A stretch of DNA of 22,649 bases from positions 731,687-754,335 of the forward strand of contig KV908365.1 of assembly GCA_002005505.1 (NCBI GenBank), read 5' to 3'. Under the pieces are notes generated by a model, which had not been told where the DNA came from, searched no databases, and was given only the letters and a program-made list of their open reading frames with translations. This stretch comes from Botryococcus braunii (lineage: Eukaryota > Chlorophyta > Trebouxiophyceae). Each line of letters opens with the position of its first letter. Within the stretch, counting starts at the first letter, position 1. The position numbers and the translations under genes were made by a program. Positions 1 to 8,431 of this stretch are shown here, piece after piece.

Positions 1-189
1 GGATATTCCTGGCTGGCTCCTATGTACCTCCTATCGGGGGGTACTCGCCCGAGCCTATGGAGGGAAGTAGGGCGCCATGCTATGGCATTGGGCATTGATT
101 ACTGACTCAGAGAGTAATCTTACTTGTAACGAGCTCCGTGTCTCAACTATTATTCCCTTTCTCTTCCCTTGCATTGATGAGTACTACAA
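1..189. other. Unassigned DNA left of the first copia fragment
   Basis: No reading frame here resembles a known protein. The sequence ends where similarity to copia reverse transcriptase begins, around 175-190. It is probably flanking DNA or part of another decayed repeat. Confidence 0.4.
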
Positions 190-1657
190 CTAGGGACCTG
201 GTCATATGTTGTGGTTGATGACAAAACCAAGAAGAAGGCTCTTCCAGTTAAGTGGGTTTACAAAGTAAAACTTTCTGAAACTGGAGAGATTGAGAGGTTT
301 AAGGCTAGGCTTGTGGCCAAAGGCTTTAAACAAATTTATGGTGTTGATTACACTGAAGTGTATGCACCAGTTTCCAAGCACTCAACTCTAAGATATGTGT
401 TGTCTAAAGCAGTTGAGAGAAACATGCAGGTCCATCAAATGGATGTGAGCACTGCATTTTTGCATGGAGACCTTGAAGAGAAGGTCTTCATTCAGCAGCC
501 AGAAGGGTTTCACATTGGCCTAACCCAGGCCTAACACTGTCTGCAGGTTGCACAAAGCCTTGTATGGGCTTAAACAGGCTCCTAGGGCCTGGTATGTCAC
601 TATCAGCAGTTTTCTAAAATCTGCTGGTTTTGTCATTTTTGATGCAGACCCATCTTTATTTATACTGCAGAGAGGTAGTTCTGAGACTGTTTATCTACTT
701 TTATATGTGGATGATATTCTCATAGTTTCTCAGGACCCCAAATGTATCTCTGAAGTGAAGTCTCTCCTTGCAAGTAAGTTTGCAGTGAAGGATTTAGGGG
801 AGGCCCGACACTTTTTGGGTATGCAGATTACCTTTGAAAGGTATTTAGATGGCAGTCTAAAGTCAGTGAAGTTATCAAATGAGAAGCTAATCACTGACAT
901 TTTGGACAGCTTTGGCATGACAGGCTGCAACCCCAAGGCTACACCCCTGGATAATTCATTCAAGTTGCAGAAGAATTCAGGGGATCCCTTGCCTAAAGAC
1001 AACAGGTACAGGGAACTTGTGGGGGGCATTTTATATTTGGCCAACACAACTAGGCCTGATCTGTCATATGCTACTGGTGTCCTTGCGCGTTTTGCAAATG
1101 CCCCTTCAAATACACATCTCAGTGCTGGCATGCATGTCTTAAAATATCTTGCTGGTACTAAGAATTTGGGGCTTGTGTGGGAGAAGAGTGACTCAGGTTT
1201 TATGGCCTTTGTTGACTCAGATTATGCAGGGGATTTGGATGGTAGAAAGTCCACCTCTGGTTTTGTTTTCATGTCTGGGTCAGCTGCAGTTTCATGGGGT
1301 AGCAAGTTGCAACCAATAGTTGCTTTGTCTACTGTTGAAGCTGAGTTTATTTCCTTGTGCACTGGAGTTCAGGAGGCACTGTGGTTCACCAAGTTGATTA
1401 CTGACTTTGGTGAAAATCCTGGTAGTATTGTGGTTTACACAGACAATACTGGGGCCCTTGCTAATGTGAAGGGGATTCCCATTTCATCCAGGACTAAACA
1501 CATTGCTGTAAGGTACCACAGGGTCAGAGATGAGGTGGAGAATGGAGCAATTGAGCCAAAGTATGTGGCTACCAGTGAGAAGATTGATGATTTCTTCACC
1601 AAGGTACTTTCAAAGGTCACTTTTGCCAAGCTTAGAGCAATGGCAGGACTAAAATAA
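190..1657 (+). pseudogene. Copia reverse transcriptase-RNase H, 5'-truncated and frameshifted
   Basis: This is the C-terminal half of a Ty1/copia polyprotein, which copies element RNA into DNA in cytoplasmic particles. Frame 1 (about 190-534) carries the RVT_2 start ([34 protein letters not shown]). Frame 2 (548-1657) carries LHKALYGLKQAPRAWY, the catalytic YVDD and the RNase H block (VDSDYAGDLDGRKSTSGF, VEAEF, YTDNTGAL), and ends MAGLK-stop. The frames are separated by an 11-bp tandem duplication at 517-535. Gag, protease and integrase are absent; similarity stops abruptly near 190, with a stop codon at 178-180. It is related to the minus-strand copies at 14525-16234 and 21163-22649 but clearly diverged, so this insertion is older or belongs to a sister family. 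It cannot make a functional enzyme as it stands. Confidence 0.93.
517..535 (+). repeat. 11-bp tandem duplication causing a frameshift
   Basis: GGCCTAAC occurs at 517-524 and again at 528-535, giving an 11-bp period. The uninterrupted copia copies have only one such block at this place, so the duplication is the likely cause of the frame break. Confidence 0.75.
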
Positions 1658-1704
1658 ACTTGTGACCTACTTTCAAACAATATTTTTAGAGATGTTTCTC
1701 CCTA

Positions 1705-1718
1705 CACATGAGGGGAGG
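1705..1718 (+). other. Polypurine tract of copia 1
   Basis: CACATGAGGGGAGG lies immediately before the LTR start TGTTGG. The same block with the same junction occurs in the minus-strand copies (14244-14257 and 20883-20896). This is the primer for plus-strand DNA synthesis. Confidence 0.85.
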
Positions 1719-2268
1719 TGTTGGAAAAATGGACACTAACATGTATACCTTAGGTATTTCTTCAACATGTTGGGTCATTTCATCTTAGCATGTTTGTGAG
1801 CCACATCAATTCATTTCAAGGGTTTATAATATTAAGAATGCTCATAAACATTAAGGTACAGTCTTAGTTCACTTGGGTGTGTTTGTACTGTATGGTACTT
1901 TAAGGTAAATTGACACTCATAGTGATTTATAGTGGCCCTGGTACAATTTCGGGCTGTTTCCTTGTTGTTTTCTATTAAGGTATACTTATACCGGACCTCA
2001 TCGATCGTGAGACTTTAAGTCCTGCGGTCCTTGGTGTTTGATTCGAGGTTCATCTCGGTGGTGAGTTAAAGTTTCGAGTCATTTAGATTCGAGATTAGCA
2101 TCGACCGAGATTCGTACTATTCATCGACGACCATGTCGAGTCATGAGGTACATTGAAATTCCAGTGCATAGTACTGAGGCATGCAAACTTGATCGTGCCC
2201 GTACTCTTTTAAGATCTGGAGTTGCAAACCTGTCAGGAGGCTAATAAATGAATAGTCTTCTTAGTTAG

Positions 2269-2277
2269 TATAAATAG
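2269..2277 (+). promoter_or_regulatory. TATA box of the copia 1 LTR
   Basis: TATAAATAG lies exactly 30 bp upstream of A2299, the first base of the duplicated unit. This makes 2299 the predicted transcription start. Confidence 0.7.
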
Positions 2278-2298
2278 GAAGTGTCCAAGGGATCAGTC

Positions 2299-2412
2299 AG
2301 TCTTGAGTATCCCTTATCAAGCTTCTGTCCCGTTTGCTTCGTCGTGTTTCGTCCACTTATACAAGCTTCACTTGGGCACAGTTCACTTACTCAGAAGAGT
2401 GTGAGTTACAGG
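2299..2412 (+). repeat. Duplicated LTR unit, first copy (copia 1)
   Basis: This 114-bp unit begins AGTCTTG at the predicted transcription start and ends CAG followed by GTAATT, a good 5' splice site. It differs from the second copy at two positions. A 37-bp spacer ending TGTAACA separates them. Confidence 0.85.
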
Positions 2413-2449
2413 TAATTACAGCATCATTAGATTAGTTGTTATTGTAACA

Positions 2450-2563
2450 AGTCTTGAGTATCCCTTATCAAGCTCCTGTCCCGTTTGCTTGGTCGTGTTT
2501 CGTCCACTTATACAAGCTTCACTTGGGCACAGTTCACTTACTCAGAAGAGTGTGAGTTACAGG
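2450..2563 (+). repeat. Duplicated LTR unit, second copy (copia 1)
   Basis: This is the second copy of the 114-bp unit, offset 151 bp from the first. It has no TATA box 30 bp upstream. It ends CAG|GGATTT, which lacks the GT and would fit a 3' splice site or an exon-exon junction. Confidence 0.85.
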
Positions 2564-2618
2564 GATTTTTATACCAATTCAAATTCTACAAATTCTGTTT
2601 TGATGATGCCATTACGCT

Positions 2619-2806
2619 AAAGAGTGATTCACAGGCTCGCCCTTAATCCCATCCAGGGTCGGATGTACACCGTACTGCCACGGACGTATAGTCGGGCAAC
2701 CGAGCGACTACCTGAGCGAGGTTTTACCGTGAATCTAGATCACATGGCAAGTCATAGAGCAATGCCAAGGACCATACTAGAGCATTATACCCTGGGAAAT
2801 GCTACA
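2619..2806 (-). repeat. Diverged remnant of the 261-bp gypsy LTR
   Basis: The stretch matches the right 190 bp of the LTRs at 6909-7169 and 12678-12938 with many substitutions and small indels. Shared blocks include GGGCAACCGAGCGA, CTACCTGAGCGAGG and CTAGAGCATTATACCCT, and it ends GCTACA at 2806. The R/U5 end is missing, cut off by the copia 1 LTR side. It is an old truncated or solo LTR. Confidence 0.8.
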
Positions 2807-3165
2807 ATCAGGCACGTTAGTGAGTTTAGCATATGATGCCAATTTCCGTGCAAAAAACATGAAACTGCCTCTTTTTCCATTAAACAGAGAAGGAGGGGCA
2901 CCACGCACTTGCACCGGTTTGAGGATCGGTGCTTGGGCTCAGCCTGCCGAGCCTCCAACTTTTGTTCGACTAACGTGTTAATATATTCTTCAATTTCATC
3001 CTTTGACAAGGGGCGTTTCTTCCTTTTGCCTTCCGATCCCTCGGTTGTAGGGGCGATCGGGTTCATGGAATCGACGTCCTCCTCTAACAAATCCGTAACC
3101 TCGAAGCCTTCCCGCAAAGAACCTTCCAAAAGGCTTCGGTCGTCTTCAGAGAGGCTTTTAAACCT
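2807..3165 (-). pseudogene. Gag-like N-terminal fragment of a retroelement, unassigned
   Basis: A minus-strand frame open from about 3165 encodes a charged, helical, lysine/glutamate-rich sequence (LSEDDRSLLEG, EGKRKKRPLSKDEIEEY, NTLVEQKLEARQ). Quality falls off towards 2850. It starts about 110 bp downstream of a primer binding site motif on the same strand (3290 to 3274), the usual position of gag. No capsid motif or zinc knuckle remains, so the family cannot be named. It could instead be a host exon, but the primer site makes a retroelement more likely. The remnant LTR at 2806 cuts it off. Confidence 0.45.
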
Positions 3166-3273
3166 ATCTCATATCACCGAGCTCATCTACGAGGGGCATC
3201 CCAAAGTTAGATCCTTGCATCGGCATGTGCCAACTTCCAACAACTTGATCGAAAACCCCAAAGGATTGATAAC

Positions 3274-3290
3274 GGCTTTCGCCGATACCA
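3274..3290 (-). other. Primer binding site of the element at 2807-3772
   Basis: On the minus strand TGGTATCGGCGAAAGCC follows TTATTACATT. The first 12 bases are identical to the primer sites at 12676, 13355 and 20105. Confidence 0.65.
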
Positions 3291-3292
3291 AA

Positions 3293-3772
3293 TGTAATAA
3301 CTCAGCGGAATTTATAAGGAAGTAAGGCAGGAAGGGGGCAAGGAACGAGGCGCGACACGAGGTCCGTCACTTGGGGCAAGCAAGCGTTTACAAGAACCAC
3401 CCCACCACACAGCTTCCCCTTGTAGTTTCTCCAGTTCTGTCCTCTCGTGTTAATCTACTCGGCACGCGGGCTCCTACCCAGGGGACGCCTATGATTCGAA
3501 CTCGGCCCATGTACGACTTATGTCCCTCTATCCTTCGTGAGAGCCCTAGATCGTCCACTCGTTCGCGTGCTAACGGTGACAACTATTGTCATCAAACACA
3601 CGCATTGACGGAGTGCCAACTATGCATGGCGTAAGCAACCATCACCGACGGAAGGTCCTACTCTCGTTCGAGCGGCTAAGCACGTGGCTCCCACGGGCGT
3701 GCAGTATGGCGCCAAAGGGCGTCTCCCGCAAATGTCCCGAAATGCTCGGAAATCCTCGCATTCCGTTACAGC
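3293..3772 (-). repeat. Probable 5' LTR of a minus-strand element
   Basis: On the minus strand the stretch begins TGTAACGGAATGCG (3772) and ends GAGTTATTACA (3293), two bases before the primer site. TGTAA at one end and TTACA at the other form the expected short inverted termini. The ends resemble those of the element at 6175-6365 (TGTAACG...ATTACA). The outer end is chosen by that motif only, since no second copy is available. No convincing gene lies inside. Confidence 0.45.
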
Positions 3773-4241
3773 ACGGGCCTTAATCTTTCTCCCCCCGCCT
3801 CGTTTCCTACCTATTATTTTTAAGACAGGTCCCACTTGGGCTCTACCACGCAACGTATAAGATATTTCTGGGGCACAGGTGGCATAAAAATTCTCCCAAC
3901 CACACCCCCCCCCCCTTACCCTTTCTCACTGATTTACAACAGGCTCTCACATAGAGTCCTGCCAAACATCCTTGAAGTTCTGCTGTCCAAGGCAGGCGGG
4001 CTCAATCATTCTCCCCTGCCGCTCTCTTCAAACTTTCTCTACATCCCATCACAGCGCCTCAAAACAGACTCTCTCGTAACACATCCTGTAACACAACACA
4101 GCGCCTCAAAACAGACTCCCGTAACACATCCGGCAACACAACACAGAGCCCTGTAACACAACCTCAAAATAGAGCCCTTTAACACAACCCGCAACTGTAG
4201 AACATCCCGGACGTTGCATCGTCTGCAGCAAGGGGCCTCAC
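3773..4241. other. Non-coding stretch, probably AGXT intron plus flank
   Basis: No conserved reading frame is present. Read on the minus strand it follows the 5' splice site at 4241, so part of it is probably intron. It holds a C-run near 3906-3917 and a degenerate tandem repeat at 4052-4195. I searched for the next aminotransferase exon, which should begin by completing a Trp codon, and did not find it. Confidence 0.5.
4052..4195. repeat. Degenerate minisatellite, about 47-bp period
   Basis: CAGCGCCTCAAAACAGACT occurs at 4052 and again at 4099. Around these are several variants of GTAACACA/GTAACACAAC (4076-4185). The repeat creates a Cys-rich shadow frame on the minus strand. Confidence 0.7.
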
Positions 4242-5006
<765 letters not shown>

Positions 5007-5061
5007 TCAATTCTGACAACCTCCACTACACCCTCCACCACATACCTCCTTTCTGACAACG

Positions 5062-5081
5062 ACTAGCTAGCGCTAGCTAGT
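5062..5081. repeat. Perfect 20-bp palindrome
   Basis: ACTAGCTAGCGCTAGCTAGT equals its own reverse complement. It lies 15 bp outside the point where the gypsy pol fragment stops. Confidence 0.9.
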
Positions 5082-5095
5082 GGCCACAACGTCTA

Positions 5096-6174
5096 GACTT
5101 CCAAAGTCCTCTTGCTTCCCATGTGCCCATATGAAGGTGTGTCATGAAATTCTGCGATGAGCCCACACTTCACTTCAGTGTCACAGGGTACCACGATGCG
5201 TTGGTGCCCTTGCTTCACCGTCTTCCACCAAAATCCATCATGAAACTTCAATTTAGCAGTTGTAGAGGTCATCGAGAACTTAGGGTCTTTCTGATAAGCC
5301 CTTTTAAGTTTGTCAAGCAAGGGTGGGCCTGGAAGTTGCAGCTCACTTGGAAAATGTATGCTGTGGGAACGGAATTTCCCCGAAAGGTGTTGGTTCAACT
5401 CATTTGGTATGCTGAAGCCTAAATCACTTGAAAAAACTTCACATTCTACCGTTGTGGGGTGGGACTGAACTTGCAGGTCGTTAGACTGCAGGTGACTCGC
5501 ACAACCGGGTACCGTTACAGGTAAGTTCGGTTTCGAATGAGAAATAGACTTATCTTGAAATAAGATGGTGTTCTCAAATGGCGCGGAAGTAACCGGACCA
5601 CTCTGTTGTCCCGAAAGCGTTGCATGATCGAGATCCGCAGCTCGGGCCTATGCGCGAGTAAACGCCGCGAGAATGTGTTGCCTGTGCTCCGCAACAGTAT
5701 TCAAAAGGTTAGAGCATCTTGACAAGGGATCAGCCACATTTGTGTGTCCAGGCTCGTACTTCCAGCTGAAGTGGAACCTTTGCAGAGTTTCATACCACCT
5801 TGCTTGCCTCCTGCTCAGAACATGAGTGCCTTGAAAGAAAGTATTTGGATGATGATCTGTGATAATAGTAAGACCGTCACAACCTTCAAGGTAATGTCTC
5901 CAAGCTTTCAGCGCATATATGGTGGCACACAATTCCTGCTCAGACACTGAATAGTTCATTTCTGCTGCAGAGAAACGCTTAGACAAGTATGCAATGGGTT
6001 TGTCATTCTGCAATAAAACTGCACCCATCCCAAATCCAGAAGCATCTGTGACAAGAGTGTAAGGGAGAGAGGGGTCAGGCGCTTGGAGAATTGGCGCTTC
6101 AGTAAGGGCCGTCTTCAGCCCTTCAAATCCCTCGTGGCATGCAATGGTCCATCTAAATACTGCATGCTTCTTGG
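5096..6174 (-). pseudogene. Ty3/gypsy pol fragment: RT end, RNase H, integrase zinc finger
   Basis: On the minus strand this begins in the RT connection region (KKHAVFRWTIACHEGFEGLK, TEAPILQAPDPSLP). It continues through RNase H (LVTDASGFGMGAVL, SEQELCATIYALKAWRHYL, ITDHHPNTFF, VADPLSR) and a variable linker to the start of the integrase HHCC finger (EFHDTPSYGHMGSKRTLE). A single in-frame TAG at 5648-5650 interrupts an otherwise open frame. Both ends are abrupt: at 6174 by the TGTAAC end of another element, and near 5096 beside a palindrome. It differs from the chromodomain gypsy at 6909-12938 and is a different, older family. Non-functional. Confidence 0.92.
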
Positions 6175-6365
6175 TGTAACGTTCCGAGTGCGAAGGGTCC
6201 GTTAGGGAGCCGATCGGCATCGAGCCGATAGCGCGTGATCGGAGAGCGGGGTACGATGACCTCATTACGTAATCTGGCCAGCTTGGCTGGCGGGGTGCTA
6301 TCAGACGGGTCGCACCTGTGTGAGGTCATTCTCACACGAACTTGAGATCGGCACAAGATATTACA
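6175..6365 (+). repeat. Probable 5' LTR of the interrupted plus-strand element
   Basis: The sequence starts TGTAACGTTCC exactly where the older pol homology ends, and finishes AAGATATTACA. When the nested insertions (6371-13350 plus one TCTTT) are removed, its end lies four bases before a primer site TGGTATCGGCGA (13355). TGTAA/TTACA form inverted termini. It includes a 7-bp hairpin (GTGTGAG 6318, CTCACAC 6331). The right-hand LTR of this element is not in the window, so the length of 191 bp is inferred. Confidence 0.5.
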
Positions 6366-6370
6366 TCTTT
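6366..6370. repeat. Target site duplication TCTTT, left copy
   Basis: TCTTT precedes the solo LTR start at 6371. The right copy is at 13351-13355, directly after the LTR end ACAACA. Confidence 0.8.
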
Positions 6371-6443
6371 TGTTGGAAAATCGGCTGCCGTTGTCCCACC
6401 CCTTTGTCCATTGCCGCCTTCATTTCAACCCAGCTTCTTCATC

Positions 6444-6558
6444 CCTGCAATAAGCTGCAGTCTTAGCAGTCTATGCAGGGAACAGTACCACACATTGATG
6501 AGTCGTACCAAACAAGGACGACTGCTCAAGTACTGGAGTCTGCGAAGCAACAGATCTA
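6444..6558 (-). repeat. Duplicated LTR unit, second copy (solo LTR)
   Basis: This 115-bp unit is identical to 6621-6735. On the minus strand it starts TAGATCTG and ends TTGCAG|GGATGAAG, without GT at the boundary. Confidence 0.9.
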
Positions 6559-6620
6559 TTTACAATGCAAGTGCACTAAAGCGTAACTGCTCTAACTAAG
6601 GAACAACTGATCAAGGGATA

Positions 6621-6735
6621 CCTGCAATAAGCTGCAGTCTTAGCAGTCTATGCAGGGAACAGTACCACACATTGATGAGTCGTACCAAACAAGGACGACT
6701 GCTCAAGTACTGGAGTCTGCGAAGCAACAGATCTA
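6621..6735 (-). repeat. Duplicated LTR unit, first copy (solo LTR)
   Basis: On the minus strand this 115-bp unit begins 31 bp after TATTTAA and ends TTGCAG|GTATCC, a 5' splice-site sequence. The 62-bp spacer that follows (6620-6559) ends TGTAAA. Confidence 0.9.
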
Positions 6736-6759
6736 CCAGAAAATCTGTGATACTATCCC

Positions 6760-6766
6760 TTAAATA
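6760..6766 (-). promoter_or_regulatory. TATA-like box of the solo LTR
   Basis: TATTTAA on the minus strand lies 31 bp upstream of the first unit's start at 6735. Confidence 0.6.
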
Positions 6767-6903
6767 CTGACGCAGGAGGACTTACATAATTTGCCTCCCT
6801 TAGACGTCACCGTCAAGCACTTTATGCACGCAACTCATGCGGAATGTCCTGCTATCCGTGCGAATCCCGTCGTACCATTCAAGCATCGTCAAAAGTGCTG
6901 ACC

Positions 6904-6908
6904 GCTAA
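6904..6908. repeat. Target site duplication GCTAA, left copy
   Basis: GCTAA is adjacent to the gypsy LTR at 6909. Its partner is at 12939-12943, beside the other LTR. Confidence 0.95.
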
Positions 6909-7169
6909 TGTAGACTATAGCTTAGCGGAAGAGGTTTAGAAGGAGACAGTGAGACGTTCGTGGTGTGCAACAAAAGAGTGTTACATGATTGATTCGCAAG
7001 CGTACTCTTAAACCCAGGGTGGATTGAATTATATCGTACTGCCACAGACGCGTGATCGGGCAACCGAGCGAAGTACCTGAGCGAGGTTGTACTGCGAACT
7101 AGATCACAAGGCAAGTCATGCACTATGCCAAGGACCCTACTAGAGCATTATACCCTAGGAAATGCTACA
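6909..7169 (-). repeat. 3' LTR of the gypsy element
   Basis: On the minus strand it runs TGTAGCATTTCC...GTCTACA. TGTAA occurs in its middle (minus strand, about 6990) and could be the poly(A) signal. A short TTTAAG motif lies about 30 bp upstream of it. Confidence 0.95.
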
Positions 7170-7185
7170 TGCCCTCCCCCTTGGC
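7170..7185 (-). other. Polypurine tract of the gypsy element
   Basis: AAGGGGGAGGGCA on the minus strand lies directly before the LTR start TGTAGC. Confidence 0.85.
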
Positions 7186-7927
7186 ATAAGCTATGAGATG
7201 ATGTTTATGGCAATTGGGGCCACAAACGTAAGACAGGAGTATCACGAACCCTGCTTACTGTAACTATAGACAATCACACCTCCTATAGTTACTACATAAC
7301 GCAAGTCAGAGGATGAAATCCACAAGCAAGTTTAGCACGACACAGACGAGGGACTCATCTGCTCAATGCTCGAATACCTTAACATTCTAAGGACTATCGT
7401 CTGCAAGGCGGATCCTCTAACTTAGGGGACGAACTCCCTAGACAGCACTCACACCAGTGATGAAACAATAAGGTTGAGTCATTAGACTAGCACTTGTCCA
7501 AACCTTAGGTCCAGTTACCCTGCTACGCAGTGCAACCTTCGCTTGAGGTGGCTTTCCAACAACGGGCATAAGGCATATTGTCTAGAGCAGCAAGCTAGAC
7601 ACACTAACTGCCACATGTTGTATCTCATGGGTAAGATACCAAAGCAAGTTATTCAAGCACGGAACTACAATTTGCAGCTACACTGCAACAGCAAGTGCAT
7701 CACAAAGTGGAGCCGTGGGTCAAGGAAACATAACCCATGCAAAACATATAACCAAGAGACATGCATGCAAATCCCCAATCACGAATCCCCCTCCCAGACC
7801 CTTCCACCCTCCCTCCCTCCCAAACCCAAGCTGGCTGGCATTGAAGCTCCAAGGGTCATCAGCCGCAAGTGGCTGGAAAAGGCTCAAGCCGCAAATGGCT
7901 TAATCAAGGGATGCCCGCAAGTGGGAC
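7186..7927 (-). other. 3' untranslated region of the gypsy element
   Basis: These 742 bp lie between the chromodomain stop and the polypurine tract. I see no conserved frame on the minus strand. The 161-codon plus-strand frame at 7543-8028 has no recognisable motif and is antisense to the element. Confidence 0.7.
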
Positions 7928-8431
7928 TTAGGAGAAGACAGGGGCAGCTGCCACGTCATCAGCCAGATGGCGAACATGGGCAAGAGGCTCCCAAGTATTC
8001 TCAGTCTCATCGTAGCCTTTCCATTTGACTAAGTAGCGCCAAGACTTTCCAACTCTCTTCTTAGCTATGATGGCCTCCACTTCGTACACGCCGCCACGCC
8101 TGTCTGCATACAAAGGAGGTGGTGAAGTAACGGTCACTGGTACAGATGAAGATACATATGGCTTCAACTGGGAAACATGAAATACAGGATGAATGTTAAC
8201 AGTCTCAGGCAACACAAGCCTAAAAGCTCGAGAACCAACTGCTGCAGCAATCACAAAGGGCCCAAAATACTTAGCTGATAACTTGGACGAGAGCCCAGGT
8301 TCAAGCTAGTTCTTCCTCGCAGCCAGCAAGACCTGGTTCCCCACCTTAAAAGGATGGTCCCGTCTCTTCTTATCCGCGTAAGTCTTCTGCCGTTGCTGTG
8401 CAGAGGCAAGGTTAGATTTGGCACTCTTTAA
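7928..8431 (-). pseudogene. Integrase C-terminal (GPY/F) domain and chromodomain
   Basis: After the integrase break the minus strand reads AKSNLASAQQRQKTYADKK, then KVGNQVLLAARKN, an in-frame TAG (8306-8308), then KLSAKYFGPF (GPY/F module), FHVSQLKPY, and a chromodomain (GVYEVEAIIAKKR, WRYLVKWKGYDETENTWEP). In chromoviruses this tail binds modified histone tails and directs integration. All key aromatic residues of the chromodomain (Y, W, and W in ENTWEP) are present. It is out of frame with the upstream pol reading frame, so it cannot be translated as one protein without suppression. Confidence 0.9.

Larger units (their letters stand above)
1719..2590 (+). repeat. 3' LTR of copia 1 (3' end uncertain)
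   Basis: The LTR starts TGTTGG directly after the polypurine tract. U3 is about 580 bp (1719-2298) and rich in short TCGAG/TCGAC-like motifs. A TATA box at 2269 is followed 30 bp later by a 114-bp unit present twice (2299-2412 and 2450-2563). The right end is not fixed: no second LTR is present, and ...TTCTACA at 2590 is the best CA-type end before unrelated sequence. The region after the second unit would be U5. Confidence 0.75.
6371..6908 (-). mobile_element. Solo LTR, left part (its R-U5 end)
   Basis: Together with 12944-13350 this makes a 945-bp LTR in minus orientation, starting TGTTGTAAAATGG (13350) and ending TTTTCCAACA (6371), flanked by TCTTT on both sides. No internal region remains, so it is a solo LTR. 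Read on the minus strand, this part holds the end of U3, a TATA-like box (6766-6760), the duplicated units and a 73-bp U5 (6443-6371). The copia-like TGTTG start and layout suggest a copia family. Confidence 0.82.

Noticed and set aside
2450..2563. Second unit of copia 1 as the start of a separate adjacent element
   Set aside because: The solo LTR, with defined ends, has both units inside one LTR, so the same reading is preferred here.
2624..2836. 70-codon plus-strand frame
   Set aside because: It lies within the old gypsy LTR remnant.
3388..3853. Short frames on both strands around 3.4-3.85 kb
   Set aside because: They have no motifs or consistent coding signal, and the stretch fits better as an LTR.
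5144..5422. 92-codon plus-strand frame
   Set aside because: It is antisense to the gypsy integrase finger and linker.
6444..6735. Direct repeats as a possible CRISPR-like or satellite array
   Set aside because: There are only two long copies at fixed LTR positions, with promoter and splice features; eukaryotic LTR context.
7543..8028. Plus-strand open frame of 161 codons
   Set aside because: It is antisense to the gypsy 3' region and chromodomain, with no conserved motif.
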